Positions 25,511 through 33,653 of a stretch of 64,000 bases of DNA are shown in pieces. Both the position numbers and the translations under genes were made by a program. Within the stretch, counting starts at the first letter, position 1. Every line of letters begins with the position of its first letter. The stretch is from a bacterium (GTDB lineage Bacteria; Cyanobacteriota; Vampirovibrionia; Gastranaerophilales; Gastranaerophilaceae): the NCBI GenBank assembly GCA_017941035.1, contig JAGAXG010000039.1, positions 1 through 64,000 on the forward strand. Direction: 5' to 3'. Under the pieces are notes generated by a model, which saw only the letters and a list, made by a program, of their open reading frames with translations, was not told the DNA's origin and made no database searches.

Positions 25511-25633
25511 TGGGGCGCCTGGTGGGATTGTCTTGGATTTTTTGCGTTAAACGTGTCTTCGTGTTTTGCCTGCGTGATTTACATCACTTGGCAAAAGCAC
25601 TCCGCACTCTGCAAAAAATCCGCTCGAACTCCA
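25511..25633 (-). pseudogene. tRNA-like 3' half with T-loop interrupted by a 94-base insert (element 2)
   Basis: TGGGGCGCCTGGTGGGATT (25511-25529) resumes as TCGAACTCCA at 25624. The insert (25530-25623) has terminal inverted repeats GGATTTTTTGC/GCAAAAAATCC and an inner hairpin TTTTGCC...GGCAAAA with a nested GTGAT/ATCAC. It shares GTCTTG, TAAACGTGTCTnCG and the flanking T-arm context with element 1. This looks like a small structured element inside a tRNA-like gene end. Confidence 0.5.
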
Positions 25634-25681
25634 CAAAATGCTTTCGCATTTTAGTAGCTTCTCACCCTCACACACTCAAAT

Positions 25682-25715
25682 AAAAAAGGTCTTGGCAAAA
25701 GCCAAGACCTTTTTT
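25682..25715 (-). terminator. Terminator of tRNA-His
   Basis: A 15-bp perfect stem AAAAAAGGTCTTGGC/GCCAAGACCTTTTTT with an AAAA loop, starting two bases after the CCA end of the tRNA on the minus strand. Confidence 0.9.
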
Positions 25716-25716
25716 A

Positions 25717-25793
25717 TGGGGCGGATAGTGGGATTCGAACCCACGCATATCGGAACCACAATCCGAGGTCTTAACCGCTTGACGATATCCGCC
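25717..25793 (-). tRNA. tRNA-His (anticodon GTG)
   Basis: Read on the minus strand it folds into a full cloverleaf. The acceptor is GCGGATA/TATCCGC with the extra G-1 opposite C73, which is the tRNA-His identity pair. The D-stem is GTC/GAC, the anticodon stem is TCGGA/TCCGA with loop TTGTGGT (anticodon GTG), and the T-arm is GTGGG-TTCGAAT-CCCAC. CCA is encoded. The small open frame over it on the + strand is not a gene. Confidence 0.97.
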
Positions 25794-25820
25794 ATTTATC
25801 CTATCAACATATTACCAAAA

Positions 25821-25849
25821 AAATACTGCGGGTCAACCCCGCAGTATTT
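25821..25849 (-). terminator. Terminator of rpaB
   Basis: AAATACTGCGGG and CCCGCAGTATTT form a 12-bp GC-rich stem with T runs on both strands. It lies about 20 bases after the rpaB stop. Confidence 0.88.
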
Positions 25850-25870
25850 TTATTATATATGATTTATCCC

Positions 25871-26617
25871 TTAATTTATTCTTTGAAACATATAACCTAT
25901 TCCACGCGCTGTCAATATTAACTCAGGATTTGCAGGATCTGTTTCAAGTTTTGAACGCAATCTTGATATATGAACATCAACTACTCTTGTATCTATTCTG
26001 TGATCAGGCGGATATGCCCATACATGCTGCAAAATTTCGTTTCTTGAAAATGCTTGACCGGAATTGTTTACAAGTAACTCTAATAAACTAAACTCCATGC
26101 CTGTCAATCTTATTCTTTCATTTTTTCTATAAACTTGACGGCGCGCTGTATCTATTTTTATATTGCCTGTTGTTATTACATTTTTAGTAACTTTTCCTGT
26201 TGAAGTTGATATTTCACGATTATTTGTTCTACGTAAAACTGCTTTTACACGAGCTTCAAGCTCTTTTGGTGAAAAAGGCTTTATTACATAATCATCTGCA
26301 CCCAACTCTAAACCGGTAATTCTTTCTGAAACATCGCCTAAAGCAGTCAATATTATAATCGGAACATCTGATGTTCTTCTGATTTCACGAGTAACACCAT
26401 ATCCATCCATTTTTGGCATCATTACATCCAGTACAACCAAGTCAGGATTATACTTATTAAATGAAGCAACTGCTTCTTCACCATCTTGAGCTGTATAAAC
26501 ATCATAACCCGCCATTTTTAATCGAGTTTCCAAAATTCTTCTAATACTAGACTCATCGTCTGCTAAAAGGATTCTCTGACGATCTTCCTTTTCATTAGCT
26601 TCTACATTTTCTGACAT
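25871..26617 (-). CDS. rpaB: OmpR-family response regulator RpaB
   Basis: A 248-residue regulator with a receiver domain (acidic pair D20-D21, phospho-acceptor D64 in VVLDVMMP, T91, K113) and a C-terminal winged helix (EFSLLELLV to RGIGYMF). The sequence strongly resembles cyanobacterial RpaB, which binds HLR1 boxes and in photosynthetic relatives controls high-light and stress genes under the kinase NblS/Hik33. No kinase gene is nearby. An HLR1-like box lies upstream, consistent with autoregulation. The orthology call is from recognition, not alignment. Confidence 0.9.
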   Translation of the reverse strand: MSENVEANEKEDRQRILLADDESSIRRILETRLKMAGYDVYTAQDGEEAVASFNKYNPDLVVLDVMMPKMDGYGVTREIRRTSDVPIIILTALGDVSERITGLELGADDYVIKPFSPKELEARVKAVLRRTNNREISTSTGKVTKNVITTGNIKIDTARRQVYRKNERIRLTGMEFSLLELLVNNSGQAFSRNEILQHVWAYPPDHRIDTRVVDVHISRLRSKLETDPANPELILTARGIGYMFQRIN

Positions 26618-26710
26618 AGCCTTTTCCTACCTTAAATCTAACACTTACTAATACATAAATATAAAAAAATATTACGTTTTGTTTCTTTTTCTATACTTTT
26701 ATAACATTAT

Positions 26711-26726
26711 GTTACACTAAGTTACA
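26711..26726 (-). promoter_or_regulatory. HLR1-like RpaB-binding box upstream of rpaB
   Basis: GTTACA occurs twice with a 10-base period (26711-26716 and 26721-26726), about 95 bases before the rpaB start. The cyanobacterial HLR1 consensus is two (G/T)TTACA hexamers with this period. The two following W positions match only partly. Confidence 0.55.
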
Positions 26727-26752
26727 TGAAATTGCAAGGGGTTGATAGAAAT

Positions 26753-27487
26753 TTATAGTAAATTTGATTCAATTATTTTTCTGAATTTCTCTAAATCCTC
26801 GCGTGTATCAATCCCTACAGGAACAAAATCAACAACGGTTGTTTTTATTTTCATTCCGTTTTCCAATGCTCTCAATTGTTCAAGACTTTCAGACATTTCA
26901 AGCGGAGTTTGAGCCAATCTTGTCATAGCTTCTAAGGCTTTCCTTTTATATCCATAGATCCCAAGATGACCGTAATAATCAGCGAAACCTGAATTTCTTT
27001 CGTAAGGAATTTTTGAGCGAGAAAAATACAATGCGAATCCATTTTTATCTATTACACACTTCACAAGATTCTGATTTTCTGCATCTTGGGGAGTTATTTT
27101 TCGTATTAATGTCGAAATATCAGCATTGGCATCTTCTATAACATTTTTTATAACAGCATCAATACTTTCAGATTTTATTAACGGTTCATCTCCCTGTAAA
27201 TTACAGATATAATCAATTTCAGGATGACGAGAAACAACCTCCATAATTCTATCTGAACCGCATTTATGATCTATTGAAGTCATTTCTACCACTCCGCCAA
27301 AGCTTGTTACAGTATCAAATATGCGTTTATCATCAGTTGCAACGATTATCAAATCCGCCAATGTTGAAGATTCTGCTTTTTCATAAACCCATTGTATTAC
27401 AGGTTTGTCTGCAACTTTCAATAAAGGTTTCCCTTCCAATCTTGAAGATCCGTACCTCGCAGGTATTATTATTGCCGTTTTTCCCAT
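26753..27487 (-). CDS. kdsB: 3-deoxy-manno-octulosonate cytidylyltransferase (CMP-Kdo synthetase)
   Basis: KdsB activates Kdo with CTP for transfer to lipid A, so the cell makes lipopolysaccharide. The 244-residue protein begins with IIPARYGSSRLEGKPL (the CTP-binding loop) and has ATDDKRI, NLQGDEPLI (metal site), YFSRSKIPY, the GHLGIYGYK segment and the LEQLRALENGMKI motif. It is the last gene of a minus-strand run accD-accA-prmA-kdsB, 11 bases after prmA. Confidence 0.96.
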   Translation of the reverse strand: MGKTAIIIPARYGSSRLEGKPLLKVADKPVIQWVYEKAESSTLADLIIVATDDKRIFDTVTSFGGVVEMTSIDHKCGSDRIMEVVSRHPEIDYICNLQGDEPLIKSESIDAVIKNVIEDANADISTLIRKITPQDAENQNLVKCVIDKNGFALYFSRSKIPYERNSGFADYYGHLGIYGYKRKALEAMTRLAQTPLEMSESLEQLRALENGMKIKTTVVDFVPVGIDTREDLEKFRKIIESNLL

Positions 27488-27498
27488 TAAAAATCTCC

Positions 27499-28419
27499 TT
27501 ATTTAGTAACTACAAATGATGTCCACTGATCTTGCTTTATTTCTTCAACGATTTTAAGATTTTCACGTTCGATTGCATCTATAACCATTTGCTTTTTTTC
27601 ATCTAAAATACCGCTTAGTGACATTAAAGCACCATCTTTCATTATATTTTTTAAATCACTCATAATTTCAGCAAGAACAAAATGAAGAATATTTGCTACA
27701 ACAAAGTCAAATTTGTCGTGAATTTTGTCTGCTGTTCCAAGTTCAAAAGTACAAATTTCACCATTTTTAGCAGCATTTTCTTTTGCCACTTCAATGACTG
27801 TTTCATCATTATCACATCCATACACATATGAAGCACCAAGCTTTTTAGCTAAAATAGATAGTATCCCTGAGCCCATACCAATATCTGCTACCTTGTATCC
27901 ATTTTTCATGTATTTTTCAAGTGCTTTCATGCAAAGCTGCGTAGTTTGATGAGTCCCCGTACCAAAAGCACAACCAGGTTCAAGTTTAATTACTACTTCA
28001 CTATCTTTCGGATGATAAACAATCCAATCAGGAACAACTGCTATTCTATCAGTTACATGGGTTACATCCCATTTTTCTTTCCATTTTTTTGACCAATCTT
28101 CAGATTTTTTTTCTTCAAGCTCAAAATCCCATGAACCAAGCTCAAATTCTGTCATCCCACGGGATAAAAACTCAAGTCTGTACATATCCAAAATATTTTC
28201 TATATCAAACTTTAAATCCTCAAAATTATCATCACTATTAAGAAAAACTCTTAACATTCCTTGAGTAGTATCAACCATTTCAAGATCTTTGTAAGTTTCT
28301 TCAGCAAGAATAACACCTTCGCAGTTAAAGTTATCAAAGAAAATTTCGGAAACCAAATCTTCCATTAACGGATTAATTTTTATTTTTAATTCATAATAAC
28401 TGTTATTCAATGAATGCAC
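27499..28419 (-). CDS. prmA: Ribosomal protein L11 methyltransferase
   Basis: PrmA trimethylates lysines and the N-terminus of ribosomal protein L11, with SAM as donor. The N-terminal substrate-binding domain (about 1-95) is followed by the Rossmann methyltransferase domain with FGTGTHQTT, the SAM loop VADIGMGSGILSI, and NILHFVLAE (family NPPY-like N-I motif). Length is 306 residues, as usual. It overlaps the end of accA by 17 bases and is probably co-translated with it. Confidence 0.93.
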   Translation of the reverse strand: MHSLNNSYYELKIKINPLMEDLVSEIFFDNFNCEGVILAEETYKDLEMVDTTQGMLRVFLNSDDNFEDLKFDIENILDMYRLEFLSRGMTEFELGSWDFELEEKKSEDWSKKWKEKWDVTHVTDRIAVVPDWIVYHPKDSEVVIKLEPGCAFGTGTHQTTQLCMKALEKYMKNGYKVADIGMGSGILSILAKKLGASYVYGCDNDETVIEVAKENAAKNGEICTFELGTADKIHDKFDFVVANILHFVLAEIMSDLKNIMKDGALMSLSGILDEKKQMVIDAIERENLKIVEEIKQDQWTSFVVTK

Positions 28420-29356
28420 CCATAGCGCGATATTTATCGTAACGTTGATTTCTTAATTCTTCGCCTGACATAGAGTCTAAATCTTTTAGTGCATCTAATA
28501 TGGTTGACTTCATTTCCAAAGCTATTTTTTCATAATCAGTATGTGCCCCGCCAGTTGGCTCTTTAATCATACCGTCTATAATATTAAACTTCATCAAATC
28601 AGGAGCAGTAATTTTTAATGCAGTAGCAGCTTCAAGATTTTTAGAAGCATCACGCCATAAAATTGATGCACATCCCTCAGGTGAAATAACGGTATAATAA
28701 GCATGCTCAAGCAAATAAACTTTATTTGCAACAGCAAGCCCCAATGCTCCGCCAGAGCAACCTTCTCCTGATACTATCGCAATCACGGGAACTTTTAATT
28801 TTTGCATTTCTTTTAGATTGTACGCAATTGCAGCACCTTGAGCGTGTTTTTCGGCGCTAATACCGGGATATGCACCTGGAGTATCAATAATAGTAACAAT
28901 CGGAATATTAAATTTGTTAGCATGATAAAATAGTCTCAATGCCTTACGATACCCTTCAGGTTGAGGCATACCAAAATTGTATTCAAGATTTTCTTTAGTA
29001 GACTTACCCTTCATAGTTCCGATAATCATAATCGGTCTACCGTCAATTTTTGCTAATCCACCAACTATAGCCCTATCATCAGTACCAACTCTGTCACCGT
29101 GAAGTTCGACAAAATCAGTACACATTATATTCACATAATCCAAAAATTTTGGGCGTTCAGGATGGCGTGCAATCTGCATTTTTTGAGCAGGATTTAGATT
29201 CTCAAAAAGTTCTTTTTTAAAATCTTCTGCTTCGTGTTCTAAAATTTCAATATCTTTATTTAAATCCATGCCGGATTCTAAACTCATTTTTTTCAATTCC
29301 TCAATTTTCCTTTGAATTTCTAATATCGGCTTTTCAAAATCCATAGCTGTTGACAT
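28403..29356 (-). CDS. accA: Acetyl-CoA carboxylase carboxyltransferase subunit alpha
   Basis: With AccD this forms the carboxyltransferase that moves CO2 from carboxybiotin to acetyl-CoA, giving malonyl-CoA for fatty acids. The protein (317 residues) has the typical N-terminal helices (LEIQRKIEELKK), the RHPERPKFLDYV segment and the crotonase-fold core with GMPQPEGYRKALRL, DTPGAYPGI and GEGCSGGALG. It lies ten bases after accD, and its last 17 bases overlap prmA. Confidence 0.96.
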   Translation of the reverse strand: MSTAMDFEKPILEIQRKIEELKKMSLESGMDLNKDIEILEHEAEDFKKELFENLNPAQKMQIARHPERPKFLDYVNIMCTDFVELHGDRVGTDDRAIVGGLAKIDGRPIMIIGTMKGKSTKENLEYNFGMPQPEGYRKALRLFYHANKFNIPIVTIIDTPGAYPGISAEKHAQGAAIAYNLKEMQKLKVPVIAIVSGEGCSGGALGLAVANKVYLLEHAYYTVISPEGCASILWRDASKNLEAATALKITAPDLMKFNIIDGMIKEPTGGAHTDYEKIALEMKSTILDALKDLDSMSGEELRNQRYDKYRAMGAFIE

Positions 29357-29365
29357 TTTTATCTC

Positions 29366-30229
29366 CTATTCGTGCATAGCCAGAATATTAGCTAACACAC
29401 CTTTCAAATCTTTTCTGGATGCAACAATATCGACCTGACCATATTTCATTAAATATTCTGCTGTTTGAAAGTCCGCTGGGAGTTTTTGCCTTATTGTCTG
29501 TTCAATAACTCTTCTCCCTGCAAAACCTACCCTTGCTCCTTGTTCAGCAACAATAATATCACCTAATGTCCCAAAACTTGCAGTAACACCGCCAAATGTT
29601 GGATCCGTAATCAAATTAATATATAACAAACCTGCATCATCCAGCTTTGCACATGCGCAAGAAGTTTTTGCCATTTGCATTAAACTTAACGCGCTTTCCT
29701 GCATCCTCGCTCCTCCAGATGAAGTGACAGCAAGAACAGGAAGTTTTAGTTCAATTGCCTTCTCTATAATTCTTGTAACTTTTTCTCCCACAACACTACC
29801 CATAGATCCGCCCATAAAATCAAAATCCATAACCGCCGTCGCGACTTTATGACCTTCTATGGTTCCGATTCCGGCAATAACAGCATCGTTTAATCCAGTT
29901 TTCTCCTGAGCTTTTGCAACTCTGTCTTTGTAACTTTCAGTATCAACAAAGTCTAAAGGATCAGTAGGCTTCAAATTTTCAAAAAATTCCTCAAATGAAC
30001 CTTCGTCAAAAAGTTGCTCGATTCTTGTTCTTGCATTGACCCTGAAATGATAATCACAAACAGGGCAAACCATATAATTTTCTTCTATATCTTTTTTTAA
30101 TAATTGAGCGCCGCAATGAACACATTGTGTCCATAAATCGGGGTTTGCTTCTATTTCGACTCTTGCTTCAAGAGCTCTGCGTTGAATTTGCGCTTCTTTA
30201 CGCTTTTCAAACCAATCTTGAACTGTCAT
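29366..30229 (-). CDS. accD: Acetyl-CoA carboxylase carboxyltransferase subunit beta
   Basis: The partner of AccA. The N-terminus carries the four-cysteine zinc ribbon: C36 and C39 (CVHC) with CPVC near 55-58. It is followed by the crotonase-fold core (GSMGSVVGEK, TSSGGARMQES, PTFGGVTASFG, GFAGRRVIEQT). Length is 287 residues. It is the first gene of the accD-accA-prmA-kdsB series, with about 97 bases of AT-rich sequence between it and recF, where I see no clear signal. Confidence 0.97.
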   Translation of the reverse strand: MTVQDWFEKRKEAQIQRRALEARVEIEANPDLWTQCVHCGAQLLKKDIEENYMVCPVCDYHFRVNARTRIEQLFDEGSFEEFFENLKPTDPLDFVDTESYKDRVAKAQEKTGLNDAVIAGIGTIEGHKVATAVMDFDFMGGSMGSVVGEKVTRIIEKAIELKLPVLAVTSSGGARMQESALSLMQMAKTSCACAKLDDAGLLYINLITDPTFGGVTASFGTLGDIIVAEQGARVGFAGRRVIEQTIRQKLPADFQTAEYLMKYGQVDIVASRKDLKGVLANILAMHE

Positions 30230-30326
30230 ATTATATATATCCCTATAAATAAAATTCTACTTACTAATTTATATTATAACAAAAATTTTAGAGTGGCAAA
30301 ATCTTAATAAATTCTGAATATAATTT

Positions 30327-31430
30327 TTACAAAACATTGCCGTTTTCTATTTTATAAATCTGAACATCTTTCAAAAATTCATCTTCAAAAAGTATAGTAT
30401 CTACTGAGGTTATAATTGTTTGAGTATTAGAGTTTATAGACTTTAAAAGATAATTCTGCCTTATATCATCAAGTTCAGCTAATACATCGTCTAATAGCAA
30501 AACAGGTTCATCTCCTGTTTTATCAGCAATTATATCCAATTCTGAGAGTTTTAGAGAAAGAACAATCGTTCGTTGCTGACCTTGAGACGCAAATTTTGTA
30601 CTTTCAAAACCGTTTATATAAAAAATTATATCATCTCTATGCGGACCAACACAAGATTGTCCTCTGCGAATTTCTTCTATTCGGTGTTCTTTTAAAGAAT
30701 TGTCAAATGCTGATTTTATTTCATTTATATCTTTTTCATTATTCAAAAAAGAACAATCGTATTTTATACTCAAATTCTCATTTTCACTTATCGTTTGGTG
30801 TTTAGTTTTTGCAATTTGTTCAATTTCTTCAAGATATTTTTTACGAATATATATAATATTACTTCCTGCTACAGAAAGTTGCTGGTTATATACATCCAAT
30901 AATGCGTCATCTGAATCTCCGGTTTTAAGACACTCTTTTAAAAAATTATTCTTTTGGACTCTAATTTTATCATACTTTGACAATCGATCATCATAAGCCG
31001 GATATATTTGAGAAATCGCTCTATCCAGCCAATCACGCCTATCCTGTGGAGCTCCTCTTAATAAGAGCAAATCAGAAGTTGAAAAAAGAACAGTTTTTAA
31101 TACAGATTTAAAATCTTTAATTGTTGATTTTACATCGTTTACCTTTGCTTCTCGTTTTTTTTCTTTTGTATAACTGTAAGATAGCTTTATGTCAGTATTT
31201 GATTTCAAAATTTCTGCATCAATTTTAAAGCAAGATTTATTTATATTTATCAGTTCTGAGAAATTTGAAGTTCTAGGACTTTTTAAAGTTGATAAAAAAT
31301 AAATACTTTCAAGTATATTAGTTTTTCCTTGAGCATTTTTCCCGATTATTAGTGTTTTACATTTGTCGAAATAAAGCTCAATACTCGCACAATTCCGATA
31401 ATCCCTTAGTTTCAAATCCATTAGTTTCAT
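30327..31430 (-). CDS. recF: DNA replication and repair protein RecF
   Basis: RecF is an SMC-like ATPase that loads RecA at gaps with RecO and RecR. It begins LKLRDYRNC and has Walker A GKNAQGKTNILE, the CVGPHRDD motif, the ABC signature FASQGQQRT and Walker B PVLLLDDVLAELD. I place the start at ATG 31430 (about 367 residues), because family members begin here; the frame continues upstream to 31487. It stands apart from dnaA/dnaN. It is divergent from the small gene before pilT. Confidence 0.95.
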   Translation of the reverse strand: MKLMDLKLRDYRNCASIELYFDKCKTLIIGKNAQGKTNILESIYFLSTLKSPRTSNFSELININKSCFKIDAEILKSNTDIKLSYSYTKEKKREAKVNDVKSTIKDFKSVLKTVLFSTSDLLLLRGAPQDRRDWLDRAISQIYPAYDDRLSKYDKIRVQKNNFLKECLKTGDSDDALLDVYNQQLSVAGSNIIYIRKKYLEEIEQIAKTKHQTISENENLSIKYDCSFLNNEKDINEIKSAFDNSLKEHRIEEIRRGQSCVGPHRDDIIFYINGFESTKFASQGQQRTIVLSLKLSELDIIADKTGDEPVLLLDDVLAELDDIRQNYLLKSINSNTQTIITSVDTILFEDEFLKDVQIYKIENGNVL

Positions 31431-31534
31431 ATTCAAATTATACTTTAAATATATGATTTTAGCTAAAATATAGACATCATATTTCAAAATTGTGTATAAT
31501 ATAATGAGTTAACAATACATAAGGATTTTTTATT

Positions 31535-31786
31535 ATGCTTCCGATAATTACAGAAGATATATCTCAAAAAGCGTTCGATGAAATTTTTAAAGACATGCCT
31601 GAGTGGCGAAAAAAAATGATTCACTACATTAAAGATGAGAATCCTGAAATAAACACAGCTATTATCGAAGCCTCAAATAAAACTGATTTAGATCCTAAGG
31701 CTGTTGCTCTTGGGGCATATATGACATACATAATGCTTGAAATGGCTTCCAAAGAAAATGATGCTATACTTAATTATACAGAATAA
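31535..31786 (+). CDS. Small hypothetical protein upstream of pilT
   Basis: An 83-residue acidic, helical protein with no recognised domain. It contains PEWRKKMIHYIK and a mid-segment rich in Asp/Asn, and has no signal peptide or membrane segment. It begins after AAGGA and ends a few bases before pilT, so it is probably in the pilT operon and could be an accessory factor for twitching. The function is unknown. Confidence 0.6.
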   Translation: MLPIITEDISQKAFDEIFKDMPEWRKKMIHYIKDENPEINTAIIEASNKTDLDPKAVALGAYMTYIMLEMASKENDAILNYTE

Positions 31787-31801
31787 AGATTGGATAAAAT
31801 T

Positions 31802-32872
31802 ATGATTATTGAAGACTTATTAACAGAATTGGTAAATAAAGGCGGTTCAGATTTACATATCTCAAGCGGATTACAGCCTATTGGACGTGTGGACGGCAAA
31901 TTAGAAAGACTTGATCATCCTGTTTTAAAAGCTGAAGAAGTTGAAAAACTTCTATTTCCGGCCCTAACAAATGATCAAAGGCGCAGGCTTGAACAAGATT
32001 GGGAATTAGATTTTTCATACGGTATAGAAGGAATAGGCAGATTTCGTGTTAACTATTACAAAGATAAAGGGTGCTATGCAGCAGCATTCAGAACGATTTC
32101 TACAAACGCACCAAAACTTGAAGATATGGGAATGCCTCCAATTGTAACTAAAATTGCTGAAAAACCCCGAGGCTTGTGTTTGGTAACAGGTCCTACCGGA
32201 TCAGGTAAATCTACAACTCTTGCTGCGATGATAGATTATATAAACAGAACAAGAGCAGAACATATACTGACAATTGAAGACCCGATAGAATTCGTTCATA
32301 CTTCAAAATTAAGTGTAATTCATCAACGCGAACTCGGTATGGATACGAGATCTTTTGCTAATGCACTAAAATCAGCACTTCGTGAAGATCCTGATATTAT
32401 ATTGGTAGGTGAAATGCGTGACCACGAAACAATTGGTCTTGCACTAACGGCTGCTGAAACAGGTCACTTGGTTTTTGGAACTTTACACACATCATCAGCA
32501 TCACAAACCGTAGACCGTATTGTTGACGTTTTCCCTGAAGGACAGCAACAACAAATTCGTGTTCAACTGGCAAACTCTTTAATTGCAGTTTTTGCTCAAA
32601 CCCTTTTACCTAAAAGACAACCTGACGGTACAAAAAAAGGTCGTGTTATGGCTCAAGAAATTATGGTTGTTACACCTGCAATTGCTAACCTTATAAGAGA
32701 ATCAAAAGCTGCACAAATTTATTCTACAATTCAAACAAGTTCAAGCTCAGGAATGCAGACTCTTGAAATGGCTCTTGCAGATTTGGTCAGAAGGAATCTC
32801 GTTACATATGAAGATGCGATGACTAAATCTTCCAGACCTGCTGAATTAAAACGATTAATACAAGGAGGATAA
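31802..32872 (+). CDS. pilT: Type IV pilus retraction ATPase PilT
   Basis: PilT is a hexameric ATPase at the cytoplasmic face that depolymerises type IV pili and drives twitching. It has GGSDLHIS near the N-terminus, Walker A GPTGSGKSTT, the Asp box EDPIEFVH, Walker B DPDIILVGEMRD and the His box TAAETGHLVFGTLHT. The C-terminal AIRE-like region is conserved. I prefer ATG 31802 (356 residues); the frame opens at a TTG, 31790, without better support. The last codons GGA GGA overlap the Shine-Dalgarno of the next gene. Confidence 0.95.
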   Translation: MIIEDLLTELVNKGGSDLHISSGLQPIGRVDGKLERLDHPVLKAEEVEKLLFPALTNDQRRRLEQDWELDFSYGIEGIGRFRVNYYKDKGCYAAAFRTISTNAPKLEDMGMPPIVTKIAEKPRGLCLVTGPTGSGKSTTLAAMIDYINRTRAEHILTIEDPIEFVHTSKLSVIHQRELGMDTRSFANALKSALREDPDIILVGEMRDHETIGLALTAAETGHLVFGTLHTSSASQTVDRIVDVFPEGQQQQIRVQLANSLIAVFAQTLLPKRQPDGTKKGRVMAQEIMVVTPAIANLIRESKAAQIYSTIQTSSSSGMQTLEMALADLVRRNLVTYEDAMTKSSRPAELKRLIQGG

Positions 32873-32873
32873 A

Positions 32874-33653
32874 TTGTCTTCTATTATAGATGCTTTTAAC
32901 GAAACATTTACAGAAAAACAGGCATATTTGAAATTTTTTGTATACGCTATACCTGTATTTTTCACGGCAAAAGCATTTATAAACGGGCAAATGTCTTTAT
33001 TTTGGTTCTATGGATTTTTAACAGCAATGTTAATATTTGCCCTGCTTACAAGTGCAATAAGTAATGTTAGAATGAATAAGCAAGAAATTCTTACTTTTAA
33101 TCCTTTTACTCTTTTAATTTCGCTATTAAAAGGATTATTAGCAATGATTCCACAGCTCATATTATTTTTTGTAATAGGGAATTTACTTATAAAAATTCAA
33201 ATACCAATTGATATTCCTCACATTCAACAAATCTATGAAATTATAGTCTATATCATTATATCCTCAATTATTTTAACATCATATATGGCATTTGCAAAAT
33301 ATCTTGAAATAAAGCAAGCCTATAATTACAAAGTAATTCTTGAATCCTGTATAGATATTATTGTTAATTTAATGTTTTTTATTCCCCAATGGCTAATCGC
33401 AAATACAATTATTGTCGGACCAATCTTATATATATATTCACTATTTCACATCCCTTATTCTCACTGGACTTTTATTTTTTATTGTTCTATGGTTACGATT
33501 GCAAACATTTCTATAATTGCAAATTATTTATCTCAAACCTCATACGAACTTATTAAGGGTGAAGGACAAGAATATAACGATAATTATGAAATAAAATCCG
33601 CAAATGAACTCAGCGAAGAAGAAATAAAAGAATTTAAGAAAAGAAAAAGATAA
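32874..33653 (+). CDS. Integral membrane protein coupled to pilT
   Basis: A 259-residue protein with about six predicted membrane helices and an acidic, charged C-terminal tail (ELSEEEIKEFKKRKR). It starts at TTG 32874, directed by a strong AAGGAGG inside the end of pilT, one base after its stop, so the two are translationally coupled. The size and the NPFTLLISLLKG loop recall the protein at 15758-16510. It has no known role; the context suggests a pilus-related membrane protein, but that is inference. Confidence 0.65.
   Translation: MSSIIDAFNETFTEKQAYLKFFVYAIPVFFTAKAFINGQMSLFWFYGFLTAMLIFALLTSAISNVRMNKQEILTFNPFTLLISLLKGLLAMIPQLILFFVIGNLLIKIQIPIDIPHIQQIYEIIVYIIISSIILTSYMAFAKYLEIKQAYNYKVILESCIDIIVNLMFFIPQWLIANTIIVGPILYIYSLFHIPYSHWTFIFYCSMVTIANISIIANYLSQTSYELIKGEGQEYNDNYEIKSANELSEEEIKEFKKRKR

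Noticed and set aside
25638-25862. 74-codon open frame on the + strand
   Set aside because: It runs antisense through the tRNA-His terminator and tRNA; the sequence GRIVGFEPTHIG is the usual translation of a reversed tRNA T-arm.
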